A stretch of DNA of 64,000 nt, from assembly GCA_947493215.1 (NCBI GenBank), contig CANLQE010000003.1:124001-188000 (forward strand). Reading direction: 5' to 3'. Within the stretch, counting starts at the first letter, position 1; the number at the start of each line of letters is the position of its first letter. Positions 34,745-42,687 of this stretch are shown piece by piece. The notes beneath the pieces were generated by a model that searched no databases, was not told where the DNA came from, and saw only the letters and a program-made list of their open reading frames with translations. The stretch is from an uncultured Sphingomonadaceae bacterium (lineage in GTDB: Bacteria > Pseudomonadota > Alphaproteobacteria > Sphingomonadales > Sphingomonadaceae). Made by a program: the position numbers and the translations under genes.

Positions 34745-34764
34745 AGTGCCCAGACTATGGCACT
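34745..34764. promoter_or_regulatory. Possible operator of the glpS operon
   Basis: Inverted repeat AGTGCC-CAGACTAT-GGCACT upstream of the glpSTPQUV-like operon. Only position and symmetry support it. Confidence 0.4.
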
Positions 34765-34907
34765 AAATGATACCGAAGGCATTCAGAAAATGCGCTGAAA
34801 TTGTGGAGCACGTCTTACTCAGATCGCCGGGCCAGCATTGATCAGAACAGCAGGCCAATAGGTTCCATTCCAAAGGTTTCATCATTCAATAGAAAAGTTA
34901 TAATGTT

Positions 34908-34944
34908 CCAATATCTGCTTTGGGCATAAAAGCGGACATTGGGA
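34908..34944. repeat. Intergenic palindromic repeat, module A (inverted)
   Basis: CCAATATCTGCTT, loop TGGGCATAA, AAGCGGACATTGG; a degenerate copy of module A in inverted orientation, 54 bases before the GNAT gene. Confidence 0.7.
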
Positions 34945-34997
34945 TTTGCTTTGAGGCATCAAGGTACATACTGATCAAGGCAGCGAGGTAAGTCACT

Positions 34998-35588
34998 ATG
35001 ATCAGCTTTGAGATTGTTTGTGCGGGCGAGGAAGATCGTGAACGAGCAATGCACTCGGTCGTGCTGAGTTTCGCCGCTGACCCGATGATGCGTTGGATGG
35101 TTCCTGATACGGCTGACTATCTTGTCACAATGCCGGAAGTCTTTGAGGCTTTTGCTAGCAGTTCATTTGCTGCCAAGACTGCATATATTGCCGACAGCGC
35201 AAAAGCTGTTGCGCTTTGGTTGCCTCCCGGCGTCGAGCCCGACAACGACAGGATGACGGCTGCACTACGCAAAGTTGTTGCGCATGAACTCTATGAAGAT
35301 ATTGCCAATGTATTCGGCGAAATGGGGCGATACCATCCTCATGAAGAGTCTTGTTGGTATTTGCCACTGATCGGCGTTGATCCAGCCGTTGCTGGCCACG
35401 GTCTCGGCTCGAGACTCATGAAGAAGGCGCTCGCCCACTGTGACGAAGCCGGATTATCTGCTTATCTTGATTCATCAAACCCGCGCAATATCGCATTTTA
35501 TGAACGTCACGGATTTAAGGTTATGGGTGAAATCCAACATGGGAGCTCGCCTGTGGTTTATCCCATGCTTCGAAAATACAACGGATAA
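34998..35588 (+). CDS. GNAT family N-acetyltransferase
   Basis: A 196-residue acetyltransferase. The acetyl-CoA binding segment reads LIGVDPAVAGHGLGSRLMKKALAHCDEAG (about 121-149; G-x-G-x-G/A form), followed by YLDSSNPRNIAFYERHGFKVMGE, the strand-5/helix-4 part of the fold. The opening with MMRWMVPDTADYL and the motif AVALWLPPGVEPD are typical of a common bacterial GNAT subgroup of unknown substrate. GAGGTAAG precedes the ATG. Single gene. Confidence 0.88.
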   Translation: MISFEIVCAGEEDRERAMHSVVLSFAADPMMRWMVPDTADYLVTMPEVFEAFASSSFAAKTAYIADSAKAVALWLPPGVEPDNDRMTAALRKVVAHELYEDIANVFGEMGRYHPHEESCWYLPLIGVDPAVAGHGLGSRLMKKALAHCDEAGLSAYLDSSNPRNIAFYERHGFKVMGEIQHGSSPVVYPMLRKYNG

Positions 35589-35644
35589 GATCCTGTCTTA
35601 TCTCATTTCTTTACACAATCAGACGCCATAATTATTTGCAAGCC

Positions 35645-35678
35645 AGTGTCTCCACTGTGGGTGTAAAAAGCGGACCTC
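35645..35678. repeat. Degenerate intergenic palindromic repeat
   Basis: Remnant of inverted module A: AGTGTCTCCACTGTGGG, then TGTAAAAAGCGGAC. It follows the GNAT gene and precedes the thioesterase operator. Confidence 0.5.
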
Positions 35679-35736
35679 TCGGTAAGCCTGATAAAACTGA
35701 GTATCCGATTGACAATTTGAGTACAGATGGCGATAA

Positions 35737-35755
35737 ATATATCCATTGGATATAT
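35737..35755. promoter_or_regulatory. Candidate TetR operator, copy 1 (TATCC-N3-GGATA)
   Basis: Perfect inverted repeat ATATATCC-ATT-GGATATAT, ten bases before the thioesterase start. The core TATCC-N3-GGATA recurs at 39177-39191, upstream of the Tat-exported protein gene. Confidence 0.65.
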
Positions 35756-35765
35756 AAGGGCCACT

Positions 35766-36218
35766 ATGACACCATATGATATGATACGGGAACGCATTTC
35801 TCAAACTGTTCCATTTGCCAGCCATACGGGCATTGAACTTATTTCTATAGAAAACGGCATAGGCGAAGCTTTGTTGCCTGCTCAGGATGTTACGCTCAAT
35901 CATATCGGTAGCCAACATGCCGGCGCATTGTTTACGCTCGGCGAGGCGGCCTCCGGCGCGGCAATGGCGGGGGGCTTTATTTCGGTTTTAATGGCAGTGA
36001 GACCCGTGGCTGCAAATGCCTCTGTCAAGTATCTGAAGGTTGCGAAGGGGCCAATTCGCGCTTCTGCAAAGCTGTCCCAGCCCGCAGAAGATCTTCTGGG
36101 TGAGTTGAATCAGTCTGGCAAAGTGCAGTTCACCGTAGAGGTTTCCATGCACGATGAAGCCGAGGTTGAGGTTGCGACGATGCAGGTCGACTGGCATGTT
36201 TCGAAGGCGGCGGCGTGA
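35766..36218 (+). CDS. Hotdog-fold thioesterase-like protein (DUF4442/PaaI-like)
   Basis: A 150-residue hotdog protein. NHIGSQHAGALFTLGEAASGAAM is the substrate-helix motif of this family, with VKYLKVAKGPIRASAKL as the central strand pair. It should hydrolyse or bind an acyl-CoA. Start at ATG 35766 (MTPYDMIRERIS), directly after the operator palindrome; an upstream in-frame ATG at 35727 would place the operator inside the gene. The stop overlaps the GTG start of the TetR gene by four bases (GTGA), so the two are coupled. Confidence 0.78.
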   Translation: MTPYDMIRERISQTVPFASHTGIELISIENGIGEALLPAQDVTLNHIGSQHAGALFTLGEAASGAAMAGGFISVLMAVRPVAANASVKYLKVAKGPIRASAKLSQPAEDLLGELNQSGKVQFTVEVSMHDEAEVEVATMQVDWHVSKAAA

Positions 36219-36826
36219 CCAAAAAGGCGCGCGAGAATTATCATCATGGTGACCTGCGTCAGACTGTGCTCGATCTTGCGCGCGAGCGTATTGAAGAGGA
36301 GGGGGCCGATAAGATTAGCATGCGTTCTCTGGCAAAAGAGATTGGCGTTGCGCACCGCGCAATTTACAATCACTTTGCCGACAAGGAGACATTGCTAGCG
36401 GCCGTTGCCGCGGTTGGTTATCACGAGCTTGCGGCACTTCTCGGCAAATCTAAAGATGAGGCGGAATTTGTGCGCACCTATGCCACTTTCGCACTGGACC
36501 ACCGCAATCTCTATACAATCATGATGAACCGCAACTATGCGCAGTTTGAAAATATCCCAACATTACGTGCCGGCGCTGATGCGATGATCACTACATCGAT
36601 AGCTGCGCTCGCGCCCGAGCAAGGCAGCGACGACGATAAGCGCAGAGCCGTGATGCGCTATTGGATGCTCGTTCATGGCGGCATCGGCCTGCATAGCGCA
36701 AGTGTACTGAAAACACGGCCGGACGAAGACTTCATCAATGAATTGCTTGCGGTTGCTGGTCTTGGTCCTGAGCCAGATGAAGCGCCTCAGCCCCTTTGGT
36801 CTAATCGCGCGGGAACTCCCCAATAA
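36215..36826 (+). CDS. TetR-family regulator (translationally coupled to the thioesterase)
   Basis: A 203-residue TetR protein. It opens YHHGDLRQTVLDLARERIEEEGADKISMRSLAKEIGVAHRAIYNHFADKETLLAAV, the YHHGNLR-type TetR subgroup, with a TetR_C_13-like ligand domain. A GTG start overlaps the thioesterase stop. The inverted repeat TATCC-N3-GGATA occurs before its own operon and before the convergent 39142-36885 operon, so it is the prime candidate regulator of both. Confidence 0.88.
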   Translation: MTKKARENYHHGDLRQTVLDLARERIEEEGADKISMRSLAKEIGVAHRAIYNHFADKETLLAAVAAVGYHELAALLGKSKDEAEFVRTYATFALDHRNLYTIMMNRNYAQFENIPTLRAGADAMITTSIAALAPEQGSDDDKRRAVMRYWMLVHGGIGLHSASVLKTRPDEDFINELLAVAGLGPEPDEAPQPLWSNRAGTPQ

Positions 36827-36884
36827 TTAGCTGCACGTCAGACAGAGCATCTTGTTGTTGCACGCAGCCCACCTGTAAATACGG

Positions 36885-37649
36885 TCAGGGTTTGCGCGCC
36901 AGAACAGCTTGATCACGCCGCGCTTTAGTGAATGGCACAAAAGTTGGCACGCGATCACGATAGTCGCGATAGGGCTCTCCAATTTCATCAATCAAGTCGG
37001 CTTCTTCAAACGGTGTCGCCAGCATAATGTATGCAAAAGTGGCGCCCGCAAACACAAGATGTCCCACGGTGAAGTGCGGCATGATCAATGGTGCCGTCAT
37101 CCAGCCGAGGCTGATCGGGTGACGTACAAGCGCATAAAGATAGCGCGCGGTCATACTTGATGGTTTCGGAGGCGCTTCGCGAAAGTTTTGCCAAGCTTGG
37201 GCGAGGCCGAAAAATCCGAAATGCCCGAAGTGAAATGTTGCCGCCGACATCATAGTCCATATTCCGATATAGGCCGCATAGATGAGGCCAACCGCGAAAC
37301 CGGATTTAACATGCCATATCGTGATGGGGATAGGTTGCCAGAACAACACCAGCAACGCCGTCATGATAGCGGTCATATAGAGATAGGTTGCTCGTTCTAT
37401 CGGAGCGGGAACTATTTTTGTCCACCAGCGCTTGAAGGACGTGCGGGCGGTAATCGAATGGTGTAAGCCGAAGGCCCCGATCAACCCCGCATTGATCAAA
37501 ATAGAGGGCCATAGAGCGCCGACCTCGCCATCGCTAATCCCTTTGGGCACGCCGATATCGGCAAGAAATCCCATGACATAGAGAAGCGTTGCCGTCGCCA
37601 ATATATAGGCGCTCAGAGCATAGAGTAGCATTAGACTTTTGCGTATCAT
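36885..37649 (-). CDS. MddA-like membrane methyltransferase (isoprenylcysteine methyltransferase/NnrU superfamily)
   Basis: A 254-residue, six-helix membrane protein. FGLHHSITARTSFKRWWTKIVPAPIERATYL near residues 60-90 and LVRHPISLGWM, then FEEADLIDEIGEPYRDYRDRVPTFVPF at the C-terminus, match the SAM-binding and closing motifs of MddA, which methylates methanethiol to dimethyl sulfide, and of related thiol methyltransferases. The assignment to the MddA branch is by pattern only; other membrane methyltransferases of the superfamily are possible. It is second in an operon after the Tat-exported protein, 65 bases downstream. Confidence 0.68.
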   Translation of the reverse strand: MIRKSLMLLYALSAYILATATLLYVMGFLADIGVPKGISDGEVGALWPSILINAGLIGAFGLHHSITARTSFKRWWTKIVPAPIERATYLYMTAIMTALLVLFWQPIPITIWHVKSGFAVGLIYAAYIGIWTMMSAATFHFGHFGFFGLAQAWQNFREAPPKPSSMTARYLYALVRHPISLGWMTAPLIMPHFTVGHLVFAGATFAYIMLATPFEEADLIDEIGEPYRDYRDRVPTFVPFTKARRDQAVLARKP

Positions 37650-37714
37650 TGTAACATTCCTTGTAAATGCGCGATTGTCGCAGGACGCCTTGAAACTGGC
37701 GACCTGTGTCAGAC

Positions 37715-39142
37715 CTAGCCCCAGTTTTTCTGATGATTGGCGTGGGTTTTCAGATAAGCTCCCGGCGTGAAATATGTGTCATAGAAGCCGGTATCGAGCT
37801 TATGGGCCTGCAGGTACATCAGCGTCAGGATCGCCGGTACTTTCGCTGGAAACCGGCCGAACGTATCCTGAACATATTGTGCCATCGTCGCCACACAGTC
37901 GATAAACTCATCATCCATTGGTGCAGCGCTGCGGCGCACTGCATCTGTTTCTTTGTAGGGCCCTTCTGTTTTGGCGTTAAACGGACCGCCGTTGCCGAAC
38001 TTACGTTTGACAACAGACTCAACGGCCGCACGCATATCCTTGAAATGGGGCTGGCAATGGCCTTCAAGTATTCCCTCCAGTCCGGTGACATGCGGTAAGG
38101 GTTGATCGGGTATCATGTCGAAACGGAAACCCAGCCCAGGGACTTCGGGGTCTCCGCTCGCGCCAAGAACGCTAAACGGATTGAGGCCATCATACATCCA
38201 GCCGCCCAAACCCATGGCCTGCAGCATTAGTGCTCCTGCATAACAGGAACAGGACAATTCCACCGTAACTTCTGTCGCACTGACCTGTTCGACATAAGTC
38301 AGCGGGTAGGGATTCTCCAAGTCGACGAGATGCTTGAATTTTTCAAGACCCGGAATAGGGCGATTGTTCACATCATCATAGATGCACACACCGCCCTGAA
38401 CGAAATAGCACAGAGCCATGATGATATGCTGTGCCAGGTCGGCCACCGGAAAAATCAACGTGCTGCCCGGCACGTTCGCGCACCATTCATTGTGCATTTC
38501 CATGTGCTGCGGTTGAGGAGGCGTTTTCAGACGTCCATCCGCAATCTTGACGATCCGTGATTTATGCACGTCCAGATAGGCCTTGAGGTCCGTCTCTCCA
38601 TTGGCGTTTGTCGCATTTGTCGCCGGCATGTCGCGCGTGGGGAGAAAATAGACGCCTTTATCGTCCGTGTAGAAAAATTCCGTGATCTGGAAACCGGCGC
38701 ATGATGGGAATGTTCTCCCTCCCGCTGCTCCAGCATAATTGGGTATGTTCGGCAAATAGTTGGGATTATGCGGAATGAGGTTGGACCAACCGGTATTACC
38801 AGCGACAGTCGTTAGCAGCAGCATTTGCTCAAGCTCCGACAATGGCTCAGGCTTATGCTTGGAGGTATAAGCCAGCGGCCCATCGGAAATTGACGCGCCG
38901 CGAGCAAAGCGTCGTGACCGTCGGCCTTGGATTGCCTCAATCAGCGGGAAGTTAACGGCGTCGATAAGCCCATTGGGCAGGCTGGGGACTCTGTCCAACA
39001 GGATGTTACCTTTTGATTTGAGGGTGGCACCAGAGGCCTTAGCGCCAATGCCGGCAAGCATTGTTCCGGCACCAAGCATTGAGGCACCAAGGACCTTGCG
39101 CCGTGATGTTCCAAGACGTGTTTTTACTTCATGTGGGGGCAT
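37715..39142 (-). CDS. Tat-exported protein of unknown function
   Basis: A 475-residue protein with a twin-arginine signal (TSRRKVLGASMLGAGTMLAG), so it is exported folded, possibly with a cofactor. The segment PLIEAIQGRRSRRFARG followed by PLSELEQMLLLTTVAG recalls the start of nitroreductase-family flavoproteins. HMEMHNEWCANVPG and VELSCSCYAGALMLQAMGLGGWMYDG contain conserved-looking Cys and His residues. I cannot assign a family with confidence. First gene of an operon with the MddA-like methyltransferase, preceded by the TATCC-N3-GGATA operator, which puts it in the regulon of the TetR at 36215. Confidence 0.7.
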   Translation of the reverse strand: MPPHEVKTRLGTSRRKVLGASMLGAGTMLAGIGAKASGATLKSKGNILLDRVPSLPNGLIDAVNFPLIEAIQGRRSRRFARGASISDGPLAYTSKHKPEPLSELEQMLLLTTVAGNTGWSNLIPHNPNYLPNIPNYAGAAGGRTFPSCAGFQITEFFYTDDKGVYFLPTRDMPATNATNANGETDLKAYLDVHKSRIVKIADGRLKTPPQPQHMEMHNEWCANVPGSTLIFPVADLAQHIIMALCYFVQGGVCIYDDVNNRPIPGLEKFKHLVDLENPYPLTYVEQVSATEVTVELSCSCYAGALMLQAMGLGGWMYDGLNPFSVLGASGDPEVPGLGFRFDMIPDQPLPHVTGLEGILEGHCQPHFKDMRAAVESVVKRKFGNGGPFNAKTEGPYKETDAVRRSAAPMDDEFIDCVATMAQYVQDTFGRFPAKVPAILTLMYLQAHKLDTGFYDTYFTPGAYLKTHANHQKNWG

Positions 39143-39176
39143 GATTTTTCTTTCCTATTCTCAGTCAATTTATTAT

Positions 39177-39191
39177 GTATCCGGTGGATAC
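39177..39191. promoter_or_regulatory. Candidate TetR operator, copy 2 (TATCC-N3-GGATA)
   Basis: Perfect inverted repeat GTATCC-GGT-GGATAC, 35 bases upstream of the Tat-exported protein start. It shares its core with 35737-35755. Confidence 0.62.
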
Positions 39192-39382
39192 TTAATACCC
39201 GCTATTTCACGCGTTTGTCAACATCGGCGATTACTAGGGAATTTTACCAACTGAATTTCAAGCGCGTGCCCAAGCCCTGTAACCATGGTACGGTCACCTT
39301 AAACAAGCTCGGTTTTTAATGGTCATATGTGGGCGGTAATTGTGATATTTGCAGAGCGCCCGCGATGAGATAGGGGTTACAA

Positions 39383-39412
39383 CCTAGCGTTCGCTTTCAG
39401 GATAACGTCGCC
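39383..39412. repeat. Degenerate intergenic palindromic repeat, module B
   Basis: CTAGCGTTCGCTTTCAGGATAACG is a decayed module B, next to the end of the TetR gene. The remainder of the 279-base gap 39143-39421 shows nothing else besides the operator. Confidence 0.45.
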
Positions 39413-39421
39413 ACCGCGCTT

Positions 39422-40006
39422 TCAACTGATTCGTAACGCCCGGATCATGCGTTTCACCGTCACTTGAGCGCGCGCAAGCGCTGTCTTTTGATCATTTGCA
39501 ATTGCGACAGCATGGGCCGCCTGAATGATGGCGCCCAAAACAATTTGTGTTGTGATATCCGCGTCAGGCTCGTTGATCACACCGGTTGCAGATAGCTCGC
39601 CGATGGCAGCGCGCATGACACCAAAGGCATATTGGACTTCAGTTTCTCTCCACTCAGCAAGGCCAACCGCAGCTGGCGCTTCCTGGAATACTATTCTTTG
39701 AATATCGGGGCGGGCACAAATCTCCAGCGTTGCAGAAATGCCGGACTCGAACGCCTCCCAAGGATCGCTCTTCGGTGGCACCTTTCCAACCTCGTCCAGA
39801 ATCTCCTGTTCCAGAGATTCGGCTACCGCCTTAAACAGACCCCTCTTGTCGCCATAGTGATGATAAATCGCTCCGGTAGTGACGCTGGCTTTCTTGACGA
39901 TTTCGGCAAGCGAGGCTCCGGCAAATCCCTCACGTGCAAAAATATCGCGCGCAACAGCAATGATGCGCTCTTGCGTTGCTTCACTGCGGCTTATTTTCTC
40001 TGCCAT
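39422..40006 (-). CDS. TetR-family transcriptional regulator
   Basis: A 194-residue TetR protein with the DNA-binding domain ARDIFAREGFAGASLAEIVKKASVTTGAIYHHYGDKRGLFKAV (about 19-61). The ligand domain with FQEAPAAVGLAEWRE is seen in a common alphaproteobacterial subgroup. Divergent from the hydrolase operon at 40120. Two strong palindromes in the 113-base gap are probable operators. Ligand unknown. Confidence 0.88.
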   Translation of the reverse strand: MAEKISRSEATQERIIAVARDIFAREGFAGASLAEIVKKASVTTGAIYHHYGDKRGLFKAVAESLEQEILDEVGKVPPKSDPWEAFESGISATLEICARPDIQRIVFQEAPAAVGLAEWRETEVQYAFGVMRAAIGELSATGVINEPDADITTQIVLGAIIQAAHAVAIANDQKTALARAQVTVKRMIRALRIS

Positions 40007-40056
40007 TTATCCCCCAATCAGGTTGGTATCGCAATCCATCTGTCAGCATAATCTCA

Positions 40057-40074
40057 TTATGTCTATTGACATAA
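40057..40074. promoter_or_regulatory. TetR operator candidate, site 1
   Basis: TTATGTC-TATT-GACATAA, a perfect 7-bp inverted repeat between divergent genes. Confidence 0.6.
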
Positions 40075-40077
40075 CAT

Positions 40078-40094
40078 AATTACATTATGTAATT
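40078..40094. promoter_or_regulatory. TetR operator candidate, site 2
   Basis: AATTACAT-T-ATGTAATT, a perfect 8-bp inverted repeat next to site 1. Both contain a TTATGT half-site or a close form of it. Confidence 0.6.
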
Positions 40095-40119
40095 GAAATG
40101 TGAGATAAGGAGACAGGCC

Positions 40120-40989
40120 ATGACGACCGAAGTAGATTTTTCCGCCCAAGCGCGGAAACGCATCACAACTTCATTTGGTTCGACGACATTGGTCGATGTT
40201 GGATCTGGATTTCCGGCTGTGTTTATCCACGGCGTTGGCCAGAGTGCCTATTTTTGGCGGCATCAACTTCAGGCGTTCCAAGGCCAGCGTCGTTGCATTG
40301 CAGTCGATCTTATGGCGCATGGATATACAGAAGCCCTTCCCGATGCAGATGTCAGCTTCAGGGAACAAGCGAAAATGATTCTTGCTGTGCTGGACGAAAT
40401 GGACGTGGAACGTTTTGATCTCGTCCTTAACGATAGTGGCGGCGCTGTTGGACAAATCATGGCGGTCAGCGCTCCGGACCGGGTTCGCTCAATGGCATTT
40501 TCCAACTGCGATGTTCATGATAATTGGCCGCCGACTACTCTCAATGAGATCCGAAAGGCAGCGCAAGAAGGAAAATTCGCTGACCAAATCGGAGGCTTCC
40601 TTAACAATATCGAACAGTTTCATACAACGACAGCGCCGCTTCTTTACAACGATCCCACTTTCCCTACGCCGGAAGCCGTTCAAGCCCATGTTGTTCCTAT
40701 TGTAAGCTCACCAGAGCGCAAAGCAGCATTTAACCGCTATGTCGGCATGCAGGATCATTTGCAGCTTGTTGAAATAGAGGATAAATTGCGTCGGCTGCAG
40801 ATTCCGGCATGCATAGTCTGGGGGAATGCCGACCCATTCTTTCCGATTGAGTGGGCGCACTGGCTCCACGATGCGCTCCCGCTCGCACAAGATGTTATCG
40901 AACTGGAAGGTTCAATGCTCTTCCACCCAGAAGAACATCCGAGTGTTTTCAACAGTCACATAGAGCAGTTTTGGAGTGGCCTGGAATGA
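40120..40989 (+). CDS. Alpha/beta hydrolase (Asp-nucleophile type)
   Basis: A 289-residue alpha/beta-hydrolase. HGVGQSAYFWRHQL gives the oxyanion loop, and LVLNDSGGAVGQ the nucleophile elbow. Asp105 aligns with the nucleophile of haloalkane dehalogenases and epoxide hydrolases (NDSGG in place of HDWG), although Ser106 is adjacent. PACIVWGNADPFFP and FHPEEHPSVF give the likely acid and His regions. Strong AAGGAG site seven bases before the ATG; longer starts run into the operators. The stop overlaps the next start (ATGA). The reaction is undetermined: dehalogenation, epoxide or ester hydrolysis. Confidence 0.82.
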   Translation: MTTEVDFSAQARKRITTSFGSTTLVDVGSGFPAVFIHGVGQSAYFWRHQLQAFQGQRRCIAVDLMAHGYTEALPDADVSFREQAKMILAVLDEMDVERFDLVLNDSGGAVGQIMAVSAPDRVRSMAFSNCDVHDNWPPTTLNEIRKAAQEGKFADQIGGFLNNIEQFHTTTAPLLYNDPTFPTPEAVQAHVVPIVSSPERKAAFNRYVGMQDHLQLVEIEDKLRRLQIPACIVWGNADPFFPIEWAHWLHDALPLAQDVIELEGSMLFHPEEHPSVFNSHIEQFWSGLE

Positions 40990-41384
40990 TCGTCATCACC
41001 ACAAACATCATATTGGTGATATTCGGACTGTTCTTTCTTTACACTGGTATCATCAGTTTTCGCAATCCCGTTGGTTTTGCACGTTCTTTGTCACTCGAGA
41101 CCGTTGGTTGGTCCGGCCAAGTAGAGATGAAAGCGCAATATGGCGGCTTCTTTATTGCTGCAGCGTTGAGCCAGTTCGCGCCACTAGTCGGAATGCTGAA
41201 CCCGGAGACAGCTTTGGTTGTTTCATTGGTCATCTTCGGCGGCTTAATCGCGGGGCGTCTTGGTGCTCTGACTGTGTCGGGACAGGATGAACCGCTGACA
41301 TCGATGATCAAACGGCTTTTCTATATTGATGGCGCAGGAGCGGCTGCATCTCTGGCGCTATTATTTGCGAATGGAGCCTTCTGA
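40986..41384 (+). CDS. DUF4345-like small membrane protein
   Basis: A 132-residue membrane protein with four hydrophobic helices, starting MIVITTNIILVIFGLFFLYTG at the ATG that overlaps the hydrolase stop. EMKAQYGGFFIAAALSQFAPL and GGLIAGRLGALTVSGQ are typical of DUF4345. Function unknown. Second gene of the TetR-controlled hydrolase operon, followed 8 bases later by a PaaI-type thioesterase. Confidence 0.75.
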   Translation: MIVITTNIILVIFGLFFLYTGIISFRNPVGFARSLSLETVGWSGQVEMKAQYGGFFIAAALSQFAPLVGMLNPETALVVSLVIFGGLIAGRLGALTVSGQDEPLTSMIKRLFYIDGAGAAASLALLFANGAF

Positions 41385-41392
41385 TAACAAAC

Positions 41393-41770
41393 TTGGACAA
41401 CACTATGCCGTTTTCCAAGTTGATGGGTGTTGAAATCGTGGCAGCAACAAAAGAATATGTAACCGGAACGTTATTGGTTTGCCCTGATCTCTGCACATCG
41501 GGGGGCATCATACATGGCGGCGCAATTATGACGTTCGCCGACGCCCTAGGCGCCATTGGTGCATATTTGACGCTGCCTGAAGGCGCAAAAGGCACCACGA
41601 CAGTAGAGAGCAAAACGAACTTTCTCCGCGCAGCGACCGAAGGATTTATTGTTACTGCCGAAACCACGCCGATTAACGTCGGACGCCGTTTATCAATCTG
41701 GCAGACTACAATCACGCGAGAAGACGGCAAACTTGTGGCGCTTGTAACCCAAACACAAATGGTACTGTAA
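41393..41770 (+). CDS. PaaI-family hotdog thioesterase
   Basis: A 125-residue hotdog thioesterase. SGGIIHGGAIMTFADALGAIGAYL is the family motif (HGG followed by AD), with the central strands in TTTVESKTNFLRAATEGFIVTAE. It should hydrolyse an acyl- or aroyl-CoA. The start is either the TTG at 41393 or the ATG at 41405, four residues later. Third gene of the TetR-controlled operon. With a hydrolase and a membrane protein, it suggests degradation of an ester or a related compound via a CoA thioester, which is an inference. Confidence 0.82.
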   Translation: MDNTMPFSKLMGVEIVAATKEYVTGTLLVCPDLCTSGGIIHGGAIMTFADALGAIGAYLTLPEGAKGTTTVESKTNFLRAATEGFIVTAETTPINVGRRLSIWQTTITREDGKLVALVTQTQMVL

Positions 41771-41805
41771 TGCCCGCTTTCAGCATATTGCCGCTATAAC
41801 CGTTA

Positions 41806-41839
41806 GTTTCCTCCTTGGGCGCAAAAGCCGACATTGGGT
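41806..41839. repeat. Degenerate intergenic palindromic repeat, module A (inverted)
   Basis: TTTCCTCCTTGGGCGCAAAAGCCGACATTGG in decayed form (key core GGGCGCAAAAGC-CGACATT). It follows the thioesterase gene. Confidence 0.5.
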
Positions 41840-41903
41840 GCTGGGTCAAAAATTTGTCTTATGTTGAAGGGCCGGGCGCAATTCCTGGTCGGACAAATAG
41901 ATT

Positions 41904-42153
41904 TTGCGGAGCGTGTTTGAGAGGGCTACGTCGATGAATCCGGATTATCCATATTTTTGGCTAGCAAAAACGATAATTTGTATGATTCAAATGCGATCGA
42001 CCGAGGCACAAGCGGCCGCAGAAGGCCTGAAGTTGCTTGATGGATCAGATTCTCTGAATTTACAATTGGCACGGATTGCCCATGGCGACCCCCGATCCCA
42101 ACATTAGCCACATACTCCAGGAAGCTCTTAAAAGCGCATGGGCTTTAGAATAA
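41904..42153 (+). pseudogene. C-terminal remnant of a TPR-containing CadC/adenylate-cyclase-like regulator
   Basis: The frame from 41904 reads FERATSMNPDYPYFWLAKTI, then TEAQAAAEGLKLLDGSDSL, which resembles the last TPR repeats of large winged-helix/TPR regulators. It breaks at about 42100. In the next frame 42100-42153 reads NISHILQEALKSAWALE and stops, resembling the usual closing helix of such proteins (HxLEALRKAGL-type). There is no N-terminal part. I call it a truncated, frameshifted relic. The gap 42154-42473 holds nothing I can support. Confidence 0.5.
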
Positions 42154-42473
42154 AATTGAAAGTCAGTTCTGCGTGTCATTCAGAATGTTTCGTTGGTGTT
42201 GATTGTCGCTGAGTTTTTGCGCAAAGTTGGTATGATCGCTTCACCCCGAAGGCGAACGAAGTAAGGGCTGATAGTGTGCAGTCGTCTTCATCACTACATT
42301 GTCTTCACTGAAGCTCGGTACCAATTCTCTCAGTTTGAAAGATTGTCATGTTCGGCACGCCTAAACTGGCGTATATTCGTTTAACGATCAATTCCGTGTT
42401 GAGCTGCTGATTGCGACGCGATGCAAGGCACAATAAAATTGATCGGACCAAAATAGCTGCGGGAAAATAACTG

Positions 42474-42668
42474 CTAGCCTAGGTTCGAAAACATCAAAGC
42501 CACTAGAATCAGGTACATCACCAACAGGGTGTTAGTTATCCGCCGGTTTCGCAACTTCTGCAAATGGCCATGCAAAGATAAGGAATACTGCCTAGTGGGC
42601 CTCCTTTTCGGGTAAAATTTTAATGGAGATGATCCATATAATATTTTCAAACTTGGTCGGAGTCTCAT
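42474..42668 (-). CDS. Small basic protein with C-terminal membrane helix
   Basis: A 64-residue product with many Arg/Lys residues in the first 45 positions (PKRRPTRQYS; KLRNRRITN) and a hydrophobic end TLLVMYLILVALMFSNLG, so it may be tail-anchored. Coding is supported by a strong ribosome site AGAGGA before the ATG and by its position 20 bases after the stop of the helical-repeat protein, on the same strand. No family recognised. Confidence 0.45.
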   Translation of the reverse strand: MRLRPSLKILYGSSPLKFYPKRRPTRQYSLSLHGHLQKLRNRRITNTLLVMYLILVALMFSNLG

Positions 42669-42687
42669 ATTGTTTTCCTCTGGTCCG

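Larger units (their letters stand above)
34630..34997. other. Promoter region of the glycerol-importer operon and GNAT gene
   Basis: No gene. An inverted repeat AGTGCC-N8-GGCACT (34745-34764) lies about 115 bases before glpS and is a possible operator. A palindromic repeat is at 34908-34944. No GlpR gene is in the window. Confidence 0.5.
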
